NCBI RefSeq assembly: GCF_028368935.1
Contig: NZ_JAQNDK010000006.1
Span: 789,501-853,500 of the forward strand
DNA from: Sorangium aterium
GTDB taxonomy: Bacteria > Myxococcota_A > Polyangia > Polyangiales > Polyangiaceae
Direction of reading: 5' to 3'
Length of the DNA stretch: 64,000 bases
Shown: positions 8,255 through 16,392 of the stretch, piece by piece
Numbering within the stretch: the first letter of the stretch is position 1
Layout: the number at the start of each line of letters is the position of its first letter
Notes under the pieces: model-generated
What the model saw: the letters and a program-made list of their open reading frames with translations, nothing else
Database searches by the model: none
What the model was told of the DNA's origin: nothing
Made by a program: the position numbers and the translations under genes

Positions 8255-9343
8255 CTAGTTCAGGATGACCTGGCAGCAGCCGGTGATACAGTAGTAGCCT
8301 GCGGCACATGGCGCCTGGCCGGCGAGCCCGCACGGCTGGACCCCGGTTACGCACTGGCCTTGGGGCTCGCCGGTGGGCCCGCCACCGCTGCCTGTCGCGT
8401 CTCCGCCGCCGCCTGTCGCGGCTCCGCCGCCTCCACCGCCGACGCCCGCTCCGCTGGTGCCGCTCTCGAAGCAGTCGTCTGGCAGCGTGTCCTTGCCAAG
8501 GCACAGCTCGCAGTGGCCGCACTCGTTCAGGCAAGCATCCACGGGCGTGCAGGGCTCGCAGCGGGTCGGGTCGGACTCGTGGCCGCGCGAGCAGGAGCCT
8601 TCGCCGGTGCCATCGGCGTCGGAGCCGAGCCAGACGTACTTGCCGCCGCCCGCCGGCAGCTCGCAGCAGCCGAAGCAGTCGCAGCCGTTCGGCGTGAGAG
8701 GACCGCAGATCGTATGGCAGGTATCGGACTGCTCGCCGTTGAGATCGCTGCAGCTCTTGCCCGCTGCGCCCGGCGTCGAGGCCCGGCTGTCATAGGCGCA
8801 CATCGTCCCGTTGATCGACTCGGGGTGAAACCCGGGTGCGACCTCGTGCTCATCGCACTTGTGGTTCCAGTGGCAATCGTCGTTGCCGGAGCCGGAGTCC
8901 TGGTCGAAATAACAGTCGACGGTGCACGCCGGCCCCGCCTGGCCGGGGATCCCGCCGTAGTAGCTGCCCTCGGTGTTGTCGCACGGGCCGAGGCAGTCCG
9001 GGTCCTGCGCGTCGACGAGCCCGTCGCCATCGTTGTCGACGAGATCCCCGCACGCGTACGTCTTGCCCTGACACTCGACGATGCTCGTCGGTGCCGCAAT
9101 GCCTCCGCCCGCAGCGCCGGTACCGGCCCCGCCGCCGCTCGCGCTTCCGCCGCCGCTCGCGCTTCCGCCGCCGCTCGCGCTGCCGCCGCCGCTCGCGCTG
9201 CCGCCGCCGCTCGCGGTGTCGCCTCCTCCCGCGCCGCCGGACGGGGCGGCGCCGTCAACGGTGCTGTCGCTACAGCCGGCGCTGAGGGTGAGTCCAAACA
9301 GGGCGGTCACCAACGAGAGAGGGAGAGAGAGAGCTAGGCGCAT
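8255..9343 (-). CDS. Cys-rich lipoprotein with Gly-Ser-Ala stalk
   Basis: A 362-residue lipoprotein: signal MRLALSLPLSLVTALFG with lipobox SAGC, a stalk of five GGGSAS units (residues about 45-75), then a Cys-rich body that starts IVECQGKTYACGDLVDNDGDGLVDAQDPDCLGPCDNTE. I know this sequence type from myxobacterial lipoproteins of unknown function; DNDGDGLVD resembles a calcium-binding loop. More than 30 cysteines imply disulfides and an extracytoplasmic location. A second Gly-rich linker (residues about 300-330) separates a small C-terminal Cys knot. The start is the ATG at 9343, supported by the signal. It appears monocistronic. Confidence 0.78.
   Translation of the reverse strand: MRLALSLPLSLVTALFGLTLSAGCSDSTVDGAAPSGGAGGGDTASGGGSASGGGSASGGGSASGGGSASGGGAGTGAAGGGIAAPTSIVECQGKTYACGDLVDNDGDGLVDAQDPDCLGPCDNTEGSYYGGIPGQAGPACTVDCYFDQDSGSGNDDCHWNHKCDEHEVAPGFHPESINGTMCAYDSRASTPGAAGKSCSDLNGEQSDTCHTICGPLTPNGCDCFGCCELPAGGGKYVWLGSDADGTGEGSCSRGHESDPTRCEPCTPVDACLNECGHCELCLGKDTLPDDCFESGTSGAGVGGGGGGAATGGGGDATGSGGGPTGEPQGQCVTGVQPCGLAGQAPCAAGYYCITGCCQVILN
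9135..9217 (-). repeat. 18-bp tandem repeats encoding the GGGSAS stalk
   Basis: Near-identical 18-bp units (CGCTCGCGCTGCCGCCGC and one-base variants) encode five consecutive Gly-Gly-Gly-Ser-Ala-Ser hexapeptides in the Cys-rich lipoprotein. Confidence 0.8.
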
Positions 9344-9601
9344 GGTGTCTCCAGAGGTGGCTCAGGCGCTCCCGCCCGCAGCGCGAGTTGCGGAGCGGGA
9401 CTACCGGCGCGTTCATCCGGAGTAGTTCCGCCGCGGTCAGGTCACGGCTCAGAAAAATGACCGATCGCGAAAAAAACGCGGAGCCATCGTGAAGCCGGCG
9501 TGCGGTCGTGGGGTGACAACCCACGTTGTGCTCGCAGTTTCCTCTTCTCTTTCAGGTAGCCACCGAGCGGGCACGCTCGGCGTTCACATGGGGCCGCGTG
9601 G

Positions 9602-9630
9602 CCGCTGCGCGCCGGGACCGCGCGCAGCGG
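9602..9630 (-). terminator. Hairpin terminator candidate after the TSP3 gene
   Basis: A perfect 10-bp stem (CCGCTGCGCG paired with CGCGCAGCGG, 9602-9611 with 9621-9630) and a 9-base loop lie 4 bases beyond the stop of the TSP3 gene, at the end of the PEGA/SBBP/TSP3 operon. There is no T tract, as is common in this genome. Confidence 0.6.
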
Positions 9631-9633
9631 CGG

Positions 9634-11259
9634 TCACGCTGCGTGATCGCGCCGCCGGCGGGCGCCCAGGCCCAGCGCGCCGGCGAGGAGCGCCACGAGG
9701 CCGACGAGCGTACCGCCGCGCTCGCCTCGCTGCATCGCGCAGACCAGCCCGGATGAGACCTCCGGCTCCGTGGACCCGCCGCCGCTGCTACCCGCACCAC
9801 CGCTGTCGTCGCAGGCGTCGCCGACCCCGTCGGCGTCGCCATCCCCCTGATCCGCGTTGGCCGTGAGCGGGCAGTTGTCGTCGCCGTCCGGGACGCCGTC
9901 GTTGTCGTCGTCCGCGTCATCGACGTCGCAGGCGTCGCCTTGATAGTCCTCGTCGCTGTCGGCCTGATCCGCGTTGGGCACGGAGGTGCAGTTGTCCTGC
10001 TCGTCCGGGACGCCGTCGTTGTCGTCGTCTTCCTCGCAGGCGTCGCCCTGACCGTCGCCGTCGCTGTCGGCCTGATCGGGGTTGTACTCCTCGTCGCAGT
10101 TGTCCGCCGCGTCGCTCAGGCCGTCTCCGTCCACGTCCTCGCAAGCGTTGCCCACGCCGTTGTCGTCGGCGTCCGTCTGATCGGGGTTCGGCACGTGCGG
10201 GCAGTTGTCCGTCTCGTCCGGTATGCCGTCGCGGTCGCCGTCGACGTCGGCCCCGAGGTCGCAGGCGTCGCCGCGGCGGTCGCCGTCGCCGTCGGTCTGA
10301 TCCTGGTTGGGCACGTGCGGGCAGTTGTCCTCCGTGTCCACGACGCCGTCGTTGTCGTCGTCGTCCTCGCAGGCATCGCCGGTGCCGTCGCCGTCCGTAT
10401 CTTCCTGGAACAGGTTGGACACGACAGCGCAGTTGTCCTCCACGTCGACCACGCCATCGTCGTCGCTGTCGGGATCGCAGGCGTCGCCGAGGCTGTCCCC
10501 GTCCGCGTTCTCCTGGCCAGGGTTCTGATCCGCAGGGCAGTTGTCCTCTGCGTTGCGCAGCCCGTCGCCGTCGGCGTCGATGTCGGGCTCGCAGAAGTCG
10601 CCGATGCCGTTGCCGTCGCTGTCCTCCTGGTTCGGATTGCGCGTGGCAGGGCAGTTGTCGCAGAGATCGCCGATCTTGTCGTCGTCTCTGTCCTGCTGGA
10701 GCGAGTTCGGGACGTCGCGGCAGTTGTCGACGTCGTTGTCGATGCCGTCGCCGTCGTCGTCACCGGCCTCACAGACGTCGCCGGTGCCGTCTCCATCGGA
10801 GTCCATCTGACTGGCGTTCGCCGTGAAAGGACAGTTGTCGTCGGCATCCAGGACACCGTCGTTGTCGTCATCGTCGTCGCAGGCGTCGCCGGTGCCGTCC
10901 TCCTCCGCATCCGACTGGTCCGGGTTCATCGCGACAGGGCAGTTGTCGCAAGCGTCGCCGACGCCGTCGGCGTCCGAATCCCGCTGATCCTGATTGGCGA
11001 CGGACGAGCAGTCGTCGCACGCATCGCCGACCGCATCGCCGTCGGCATCCGCTTGATCCGGATTCTGGGTCTGCACGCAGTTGTCCTGGGAATCCACCAC
11101 CCCATCCAGATCGGTATCGGGGTCCTCCGCCCACCCGGTGGCCGGCGGGATCAGCCCGAACAGGCCCGCCAAGAGCCCCACCGACAACCGTCGCCCGCGC
11201 GACCGCACGCCCCTCGTCCCCGCACGTTTCATCGCGCCTCCATCCTTCATGGCCTTCAT
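9634..11259 (-). CDS. Thrombospondin-type-3-repeat surface protein with anchoring tail
   Basis: A 541-residue exported protein, third gene of a coupled operon. The ATG at 11259 overlaps the upstream stop as ATGA; the ATG at 11232 (MKRAGTRGVRSRGRRLSVGLL) also gives a good signal peptide ending ATGWA. The body is a run of about a dozen TSP3/calcium-binding units with the pattern DSDGDGxGDACDNCP, so it should be an acidic, calcium-dependent rod outside the cytoplasm. The C-terminus has a Ser/Gly linker, Cys, a hydrophobic helix (LVGLVALLAGALGLG) and RRRRD, a MYXO-CTERM-like sorting or anchoring signal. Likely a surface spacer or adhesin; its partners may be the co-transcribed propeller and PEGA proteins. 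Confidence 0.85.
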   Translation of the reverse strand: MKAMKDGGAMKRAGTRGVRSRGRRLSVGLLAGLFGLIPPATGWAEDPDTDLDGVVDSQDNCVQTQNPDQADADGDAVGDACDDCSSVANQDQRDSDADGVGDACDNCPVAMNPDQSDAEEDGTGDACDDDDDNDGVLDADDNCPFTANASQMDSDGDGTGDVCEAGDDDGDGIDNDVDNCRDVPNSLQQDRDDDKIGDLCDNCPATRNPNQEDSDGNGIGDFCEPDIDADGDGLRNAEDNCPADQNPGQENADGDSLGDACDPDSDDDGVVDVEDNCAVVSNLFQEDTDGDGTGDACEDDDDNDGVVDTEDNCPHVPNQDQTDGDGDRRGDACDLGADVDGDRDGIPDETDNCPHVPNPDQTDADDNGVGNACEDVDGDGLSDAADNCDEEYNPDQADSDGDGQGDACEEDDDNDGVPDEQDNCTSVPNADQADSDEDYQGDACDVDDADDDNDGVPDGDDNCPLTANADQGDGDADGVGDACDDSGGAGSSGGGSTEPEVSSGLVCAMQRGERGGTLVGLVALLAGALGLGARRRRDHAA

Positions 11260-12710
11260 GGCGACAGCTTGGTCACGAACACGTCCGTGCCCTCGCCTCC
11301 CTCGATCCGCTTCTCCCCGAACGTCACCTTCCCGGTGAACGCGCCGGTCACGTAGACCTGCCTGTCGCTGTCGATGGCCACGCTCGTCGCCCGGTCCGCG
11401 CCAGCGCCGCCGAAGCGGTGGCTCCACTGGTAGCCGCCGTCCGGATCGAGCTTGGCCACGAACACGTCGTCGTCTCCCGCGCTCGTCACCGAGCCGTCCG
11501 CCAGCGTCGTGTCTCCGCGGAACCCCCCCGCCACGACCACGTACCCCGCGCCGTCGACGAGGAGCTGACCCAGCGACGCGCCGTCCTCGCCGATCACCCG
11601 GCTATAGATGTGCTCGCCCTTCGAATCGAGCTTGGCCACGAACACCGCCGGGTGCTCTCCGGCCGTCCGAGGGCCCCCGCCGAGATCGATCGTCGCGCCG
11701 AACTCCCCGCCCACGATCACGTTGCCCGCCCCGTCCACCGCGACCGCCTTGGCCCGCTGCGGCCCCGCGTCGCCGAAGCGCTTGCTCCAGCGGTGCTTGC
11801 CGAGCGCGTCGAAGCTCGCCACGAACACATCGAAATCCCCGGCGCTCTCCAGGGGATCGCCGCCGAGATCGAGCGTGCCGGCGAAATCTCCGACCACGAT
11901 CGCGTTGCCGCGCTCGTCCATCGCCACTGCGCGGGCCTGCTGATCGAAGCCGTCGCCGAACCGCTCGCTCCAGAGCGGCGCGCCGTCGGCGTCGAAGCTG
12001 GCCAGGAACACGTCGCTGCCCCCGGCGCTCTCGAGCCGGTCCTCGCCGACGTGCAGCGCGCCCGAGAAGCGCCCGGCCACGACGAGGCGCCCCGTCGCCG
12101 TCGTCGCCACGCTCGTCGCCGCCTGGAAGCCGATGCCCCCGAGCGGCTGCAGCCACAGCTCCTGCCCCTCCGCGTCGAGCCTCGCGACGTAGCCGTCTCG
12201 CCCGCCGGCGCTCGTCCGCGGCTCGCCGCCGAACTCCAGCGTGCCGGAGAACTCCCCCGCGACCAGGAGGCCCTCGTTCCCGTCCGGCACGAGCGAGTTC
12301 ACCGTCTGCGGATCGAACGCACCGAAGCGCTTCAGCCCGAGCCCCGACCCGTCGCTCGCCGAGAGCCGCGCCCAGAAGACGTTCTCCTCGCCGATCGGGG
12401 TCACGCTCTCGTCGTCGAGGGCCACGTCCTCCGCCTTCGTGAGCCTGCCGAGGAGCGCCGCGGTGCGGTCGTCGGCGACGGCCACGTTCGCCCCTGCACG
12501 CTCTCCGTCGCCCCCGAGCGCGCGCGCCCACTGCACCTCGCCGCCCGACTGCGGCGCGCCGCCGCCCTCGCCGCCGGCCCCCGCGGGGGTCGACAGGCTG
12601 AGCTCGGGAGCGCAGCCGAGCGCCGCAGCGCCGAGCGCCGCAGCGCCGACCATCACGACGCCGAGCGCCGCGCCGGCTGTCGTTGCCGGGTAGAACCACC
12701 GCACCCTCAT
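11256..12710 (-). CDS. SBBP-repeat beta-propeller lipoprotein
   Basis: A 484-residue lipoprotein. The signal MRVRWFYPATTAGAALGVVM ends in the lipobox AALGC; the ATG at 12710 shares one base with the stop of the upstream PEGA gene (TGATG). After a short Gly-rich linker come seven or so repeats of about 55 residues such as GNAIVVGDFAGTLDLGGDPL followed by SAGDFDVFVASFDALGKHRW, which is the SBBP (Sorangium beta-propeller) repeat. They should close as a propeller on the cell surface. No enzyme motif is visible. Paralogous to the gene at 16393-18207. Its coupling to the PEGA and TSP3 genes suggests one envelope complex. Confidence 0.85.
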   Translation of the reverse strand: MRVRWFYPATTAGAALGVVMVGAAALGAAALGCAPELSLSTPAGAGGEGGGAPQSGGEVQWARALGGDGERAGANVAVADDRTAALLGRLTKAEDVALDDESVTPIGEENVFWARLSASDGSGLGLKRFGAFDPQTVNSLVPDGNEGLLVAGEFSGTLEFGGEPRTSAGGRDGYVARLDAEGQELWLQPLGGIGFQAATSVATTATGRLVVAGRFSGALHVGEDRLESAGGSDVFLASFDADGAPLWSERFGDGFDQQARAVAMDERGNAIVVGDFAGTLDLGGDPLESAGDFDVFVASFDALGKHRWSKRFGDAGPQRAKAVAVDGAGNVIVGGEFGATIDLGGGPRTAGEHPAVFVAKLDSKGEHIYSRVIGEDGASLGQLLVDGAGYVVVAGGFRGDTTLADGSVTSAGDDDVFVAKLDPDGGYQWSHRFGGAGADRATSVAIDSDRQVYVTGAFTGKVTFGEKRIEGGEGTDVFVTKLSP

Positions 12711-13777
12711 CAGAACACCCCCTGCCACACCACGCCTTGCGCCGTGGGCGTCGCGATCGGCACGAGCGACGACGCCCGCTCGCCGCCCACCCTGGGCCGC
12801 AGGAGGATGCCGCCCAGCGCCGCGCCCACGCCGGCGATGCCGACCGCGCCAAGGGTCACCGAAAGCCCCAGGCTGCGGTTCCACCGCGCTCGGAGCGCCT
12901 CCATGCTCTCGAAGTCGTGGACGGTCCGGTCGCATACGGCTCCGGGGCACTCCTCCTCGACCCGAGCCCGCGCGGCCATGTGGTCGACAGCAAACACCGC
13001 GCTCCCCGCGAGCGCCGCGAGCCCCACGCCGCCCGCCGTCCATGCCCACAGCGGTACCGGCGCGCGGGGCTCCGCCGGCGCATCCGCGGGCGGCGGCTGC
13101 CCTCCGCCCACGTTTGCGCCCATGCTCCCACCTGCGGCCGCGCCTGCCTTCGGCTCGGTCGAAGGCCCTGGCACGAGGCGGATGCGGACCTCCACCGGCG
13201 CGCGCTCCGCCTGCTTCAGCGTGACCTCGCGCCGCCCCGTCTGGAAGCCCGGCGCCGTCACCACCACCTCGTGGCGACCGGGGTTGAGCTTGCGCGGGTA
13301 GGGGAGCGCCGCGCGGGGGATCGGCTGGCCGTCCACGCGCGCCTCGATCTGGTCCAGCGCCGCGCCCTCGACCCGCAGCTGGAGCGACGGGATGCGCGCC
13401 TCGAGCTGCTCGACCATCGTCGCGGCGGCCGCCCGCGCCTGCGTGAACACCGGAGGCTCGTCGCTCCCGAGGGGCAGGTGGACGACCTCGTACGCCGTCT
13501 CCCGGGCCTCGATCAGGCGACCGAGCGCCTCGTCGGCGCGCGCGAGATCGAGCCCCGTCGTGGGGGCACGCACGAGCGCATGGGCCGCCTGGAAATCCTC
13601 GCGGGCGCCGGCGACGTCCCCCGCGTCGCGCTTCTTGCGCCCCTCGATGAGGAGCGTCCGCGCGGTCTGACGATCCGCCGCCGAGGGCTCGGCCCGCGCC
13701 GGAAGCGCCCCGGCGACCGAGAGGACAGCCAGGGCTATGCCTGCGGCGCGGGAGGCACGGGGGCGCAACAATTTCAT
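12710..13777 (-). CDS. PEGA-domain periplasmic protein with TPR-like region and membrane helices
   Basis: A 355-residue protein. The ATG at 13777 gives a signal peptide (MKLLRPRASRAAGIALAVLSVAGALPARA). Residues about 30-110 are a helical TPR-like segment (ARTLLIEGRKKRDAGDVAGA). Residues about 120-200 are a PEGA-type beta domain (EARVDGQPIP, NPGRHEVVVTAPGFQ). A Pro/Gly linker is followed by a hydrophobic helix (LWAWTAGGVGLAALAGSAVF), a short CPGAVCD loop and a second hydrophobic segment near the C-terminus. PEGA proteins with this layout are common in Polyangiales, often near Ser/Thr kinases, and are thought to be envelope components. First gene of the operon that continues into the SBBP and TSP3 genes. 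Confidence 0.78.
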   Translation of the reverse strand: MKLLRPRASRAAGIALAVLSVAGALPARAEPSAADRQTARTLLIEGRKKRDAGDVAGAREDFQAAHALVRAPTTGLDLARADEALGRLIEARETAYEVVHLPLGSDEPPVFTQARAAAATMVEQLEARIPSLQLRVEGAALDQIEARVDGQPIPRAALPYPRKLNPGRHEVVVTAPGFQTGRREVTLKQAERAPVEVRIRLVPGPSTEPKAGAAAGGSMGANVGGGQPPPADAPAEPRAPVPLWAWTAGGVGLAALAGSAVFAVDHMAARARVEEECPGAVCDRTVHDFESMEALRARWNRSLGLSVTLGAVGIAGVGAALGGILLRPRVGGERASSLVPIATPTAQGVVWQGVF

Positions 13778-13979
13778 CTCATCACCAAGCCGCCCGGGAC
13801 TGTCCCGGACTACTCGATCATGATCGCACGCCGCTCGCGCGGGGGTCAACTACGCCAGCGCGCGCGCATCGTGCTCATGGGCCCATGGCGCGCGCATCGC
13901 GTATGGCGTCGATCACGTCGATCACGTCCATCCACATCCATTGCGCTCACCGGTTGTTGGCGTTCGCGACTCGCTCCGT

Positions 13980-15632
13980 TCACGTGGCCGGGCGACTCTG
14001 CGGCAGCGGCACGGTGGGCGTCGGGCCGGCGACCCCCTCCCGCTCCTTCGGCGGCGAGATGGATCCTCCTGCGCTGAGGGGCGCCTCGCTCGGCGCGATC
14101 GGCGCGAGATCGGCCGTCGCCGGGCCTCGAAGGACGCGGCCCACGGCGTCGAAGCGGGCGCCGTGACAGCGGCAGTCCCAGCTGCGCTCCGCGGAGTTCC
14201 ACGAGACCACGCCGCCGAGGTGCGTACACATCGCCGACATCTCGTGGAGCTGCCCTTGCGGATCCCGGTAGACGGCGAGCTTCTTCAGGCCCCTGCGCAC
14301 GACGGCGCCGGCGCCGGGCGCGATCTGCGCCACGTCATCGACATCGCCCTTGCCGAACCATGAGGCGTACTGGCACGCGACATTGAGGTTTTCCTTCGCG
14401 TACTCGGAGACGGCGGCCAGGCTCAGGTTGACGCGGGTGGGATCGAAGAGCGACGCCATCCGGCTCTCGCGGCCCTGCACGAGATCCGAGATCACGAGGC
14501 CTGCGATCGTCCCGTGCGTCATGCCGTTGCCACAGTCGCCGGTGGCGATGAGGATCCTCGAGCCCTTCTTGACGCGACCGATGTACGCGAGGCCGTCGAC
14601 CGTCTCCATCACCTCGCCGGACCAGCGGTGCAGCACCTCGCCGGCCTGCGTGAAGCGCTCTCTCGCCCACGCCTCGAGCCGCGCGTGGCGCTGGTCCGCG
14701 TCGCTGGCCTGTCCGGTCTTGTGGTCCTCTCCTCCCACGAGGAGCACCTCGTCCGGGCCGTCCGCGCCGTTGATGTTGGCGAGGCGGACGTAATGGAACG
14801 GTTCGGCCGTATCCCAGTAGAGCCCCGGCGGGACGGCGCCCCGGGGGATGCGCAGGCCGACGACGTAGGTCCGGTAACCGGCTTGCTTCAGGTGCACGGC
14901 GATGCGCGGAATGAAGGGGGAGTTCGTGGCGAGCACGGCCTCGCCGGCGATCACCCGGTGCCCGCGGGCCGTCCTGACGACGACCTCGTGAGGCACGGCG
15001 CCCTCGTCGACGTCGACCACGTGCGCGAGCGTGTAGAGCTTGCCCCCGTCGCGCTCGATCGCCCGCGCGAGCCCCGCGAGGTACCTGCGAATATGAAACT
15101 GCGCTTGATCGGGGAAGCGGACCGCGGGCCCCGTATCGAAATCGAGCAGCGGCGCGCGGTCGACGTAATGAGTGGAGCCGAGCCCGGCGCGCTGCGCGGC
15201 CTCGAGCTCGTCCCGGAGGGTGGCCGGGGGCGACCCCGGGGCCGCGAAGAGATAGCCGTGGACGCGCCGGAAGTCACAGTCGATCTTCTCTTCCGCGACG
15301 ATCCGCTCGATCGTCTCGATGGCCGTCGTGTGGCTCCTTGCCGCGAGGCGCAGGCGGCTCCTGCTGTGGAGCTTCGTGAGCGAGGCCCAGCGCCGATCGA
15401 GCGCGTGCGTGATGTGCGCGGTGGTGAGCCCCGATTCGCCCCCGCCGACGGCGCCGTTGTCGAGGACGACGACGCTCTTGCCGGCCTTCGCGAGGAGATA
15501 TGCCGTCGTCAGCCCGGCGATCCCCGCGCCGACGACGCACACGTCCGCCTCGTGGTCGGTCGCGAGGGGGGTCATCGGAGGGATGACGGCGTGGGTCCAG
15601 GCGGTGTTCTTATCGTAGGCTCGCTCTGTCAT
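13980..15632 (-). CDS. FAD-dependent (DAO-type) oxidoreductase with C-terminal Rieske 2Fe-2S domain
   Basis: A 550-residue two-domain redox enzyme. The N-terminal Rossmann motif is VCVVGAGIAGLTTAYLLAKAG (residues about 31-51), followed by a DAO/glycine-oxidase-like body with the second FAD motif near ILIATGDCGNGMTHG. Residues about 440-520 form a Rieske domain: a CTH motif (Cys-X-His) and, 15 residues on, CRCH (Cys-X-X-His), which supplies the four cluster ligands. The fusion resembles the YhfW-like group; the substrate is unknown. The ATG at 15632 has GGAG 5 bases upstream. It probably passes electrons between the 2Fe-2S centre and FAD. It stands alone on its strand, well upstream of the second SBBP gene. 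Confidence 0.88.
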   Translation of the reverse strand: MTERAYDKNTAWTHAVIPPMTPLATDHEADVCVVGAGIAGLTTAYLLAKAGKSVVVLDNGAVGGGESGLTTAHITHALDRRWASLTKLHSRSRLRLAARSHTTAIETIERIVAEEKIDCDFRRVHGYLFAAPGSPPATLRDELEAAQRAGLGSTHYVDRAPLLDFDTGPAVRFPDQAQFHIRRYLAGLARAIERDGGKLYTLAHVVDVDEGAVPHEVVVRTARGHRVIAGEAVLATNSPFIPRIAVHLKQAGYRTYVVGLRIPRGAVPPGLYWDTAEPFHYVRLANINGADGPDEVLLVGGEDHKTGQASDADQRHARLEAWARERFTQAGEVLHRWSGEVMETVDGLAYIGRVKKGSRILIATGDCGNGMTHGTIAGLVISDLVQGRESRMASLFDPTRVNLSLAAVSEYAKENLNVACQYASWFGKGDVDDVAQIAPGAGAVVRRGLKKLAVYRDPQGQLHEMSAMCTHLGGVVSWNSAERSWDCRCHGARFDAVGRVLRGPATADLAPIAPSEAPLSAGGSISPPKEREGVAGPTPTVPLPQSRPAT

Positions 15633-16392
15633 AGGCGCTCCGCGTCTGGACGCCGAGGGCTTTGGCCCGGCGCTTCGTCTCGGTGATCGGTCGTGTGGTC
15701 CGCTGCCCGGGAGGCGTGATGATCTGCGGCACCGGACGCCGCGGACACGGCCTCCATGGCCGCCGCGCCGCCGGCGCGCGCGGGGGGACGCGCGCCGGCG
15801 GCGCTCTTCGTTCGCGCGCGAATGCGCGCTCGGGCGAGCTCGTCAGGCCCCTTTCGCCACGCCGGCCTCCCGCGCGCCGACGCTTGCCCGCGCGGCGCTT
15901 ATCGCCGCTGCGCGCGAAGAGCGCGAGCGCAAAGAGAGTCGTGGCGCTCCGGAGCCAAGCTACCCACATTGCTCGCGGGACAATGCAGATCGCGTACCGC
16001 GCCCACCGCCGCCCGGCGCGGCACGTATGTCGGAGGTGCCGCGGGGCTCACGGTGAGGCATTCTGCCACGATGAGGCGAACCTGCGGCGCGCAGCGTGCG
16101 TCCGAGCCCATCGCGGGCAGCGTGCAAGAGAACGGTTGGTCAGCGGGGGCGCCGCCCAGGCGAGGCGCGCCGGTCAGGCGGGACGCGTCGTACCGGCAGA
16201 TCCACGGGTAGCCGCTCGTTGCCACGAATTCGCCGCGACAGCTGCTTGATTCGATCCGCGCGCACGCGTACTTGACGTCCACGACACAGCAGATTGAGGA
16301 CGTTCGACAGCCTACGGCGAGGGGGGGCCGGACCAGCCTTGGCTCCGCCGAGCGCCCGTGGCTCGGGCTCTTCGTCGGGATATGGAGGATTG
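15633..16392. other. 760-bp divergent intergenic region without a convincing gene
   Basis: It separates the Rieske-FAD gene from the second SBBP gene. The open frames in it look random, with high Arg/Ala content and no family motif or signal peptide with a ribosome-binding site. The one clear feature is the perfect hairpin at 15765-15804. The last 10 bases hold the ribosome-binding site GGAGG of the SBBP gene. Confidence 0.6.
15765..15804. terminator. Perfect 16-bp inverted repeat, terminator-like
   Basis: GCGCCGCCGGCGCGCG at 15765-15780 pairs perfectly with CGCGCGCCGGCGGCGC at 15789-15804 around an 8-base loop. It lies between two divergent genes, where a terminator is not expected, so it may end a short unannotated transcript or act as a leader structure. 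Confidence 0.5.

Noticed and set aside
9634-11259. Regularly spaced repeats resembling a CRISPR array
   Set aside because: The repeats are imperfect protein-coding TSP3 units in one open frame, with no constant repeat/variable spacer pattern.
9940-11355. Long Val/Ala-rich plus-strand frame opposite the TSP3 gene
   Set aside because: Repeats mirror the Asp/Gly-rich TSP3 repeats on the other strand; no signal, domain or ribosome-binding site.
15610-16249. Small open frames on both strands in the gap before the second SBBP gene
   Set aside because: Low-complexity Arg/Ala composition, no family similarity and no convincing ribosome-binding site.
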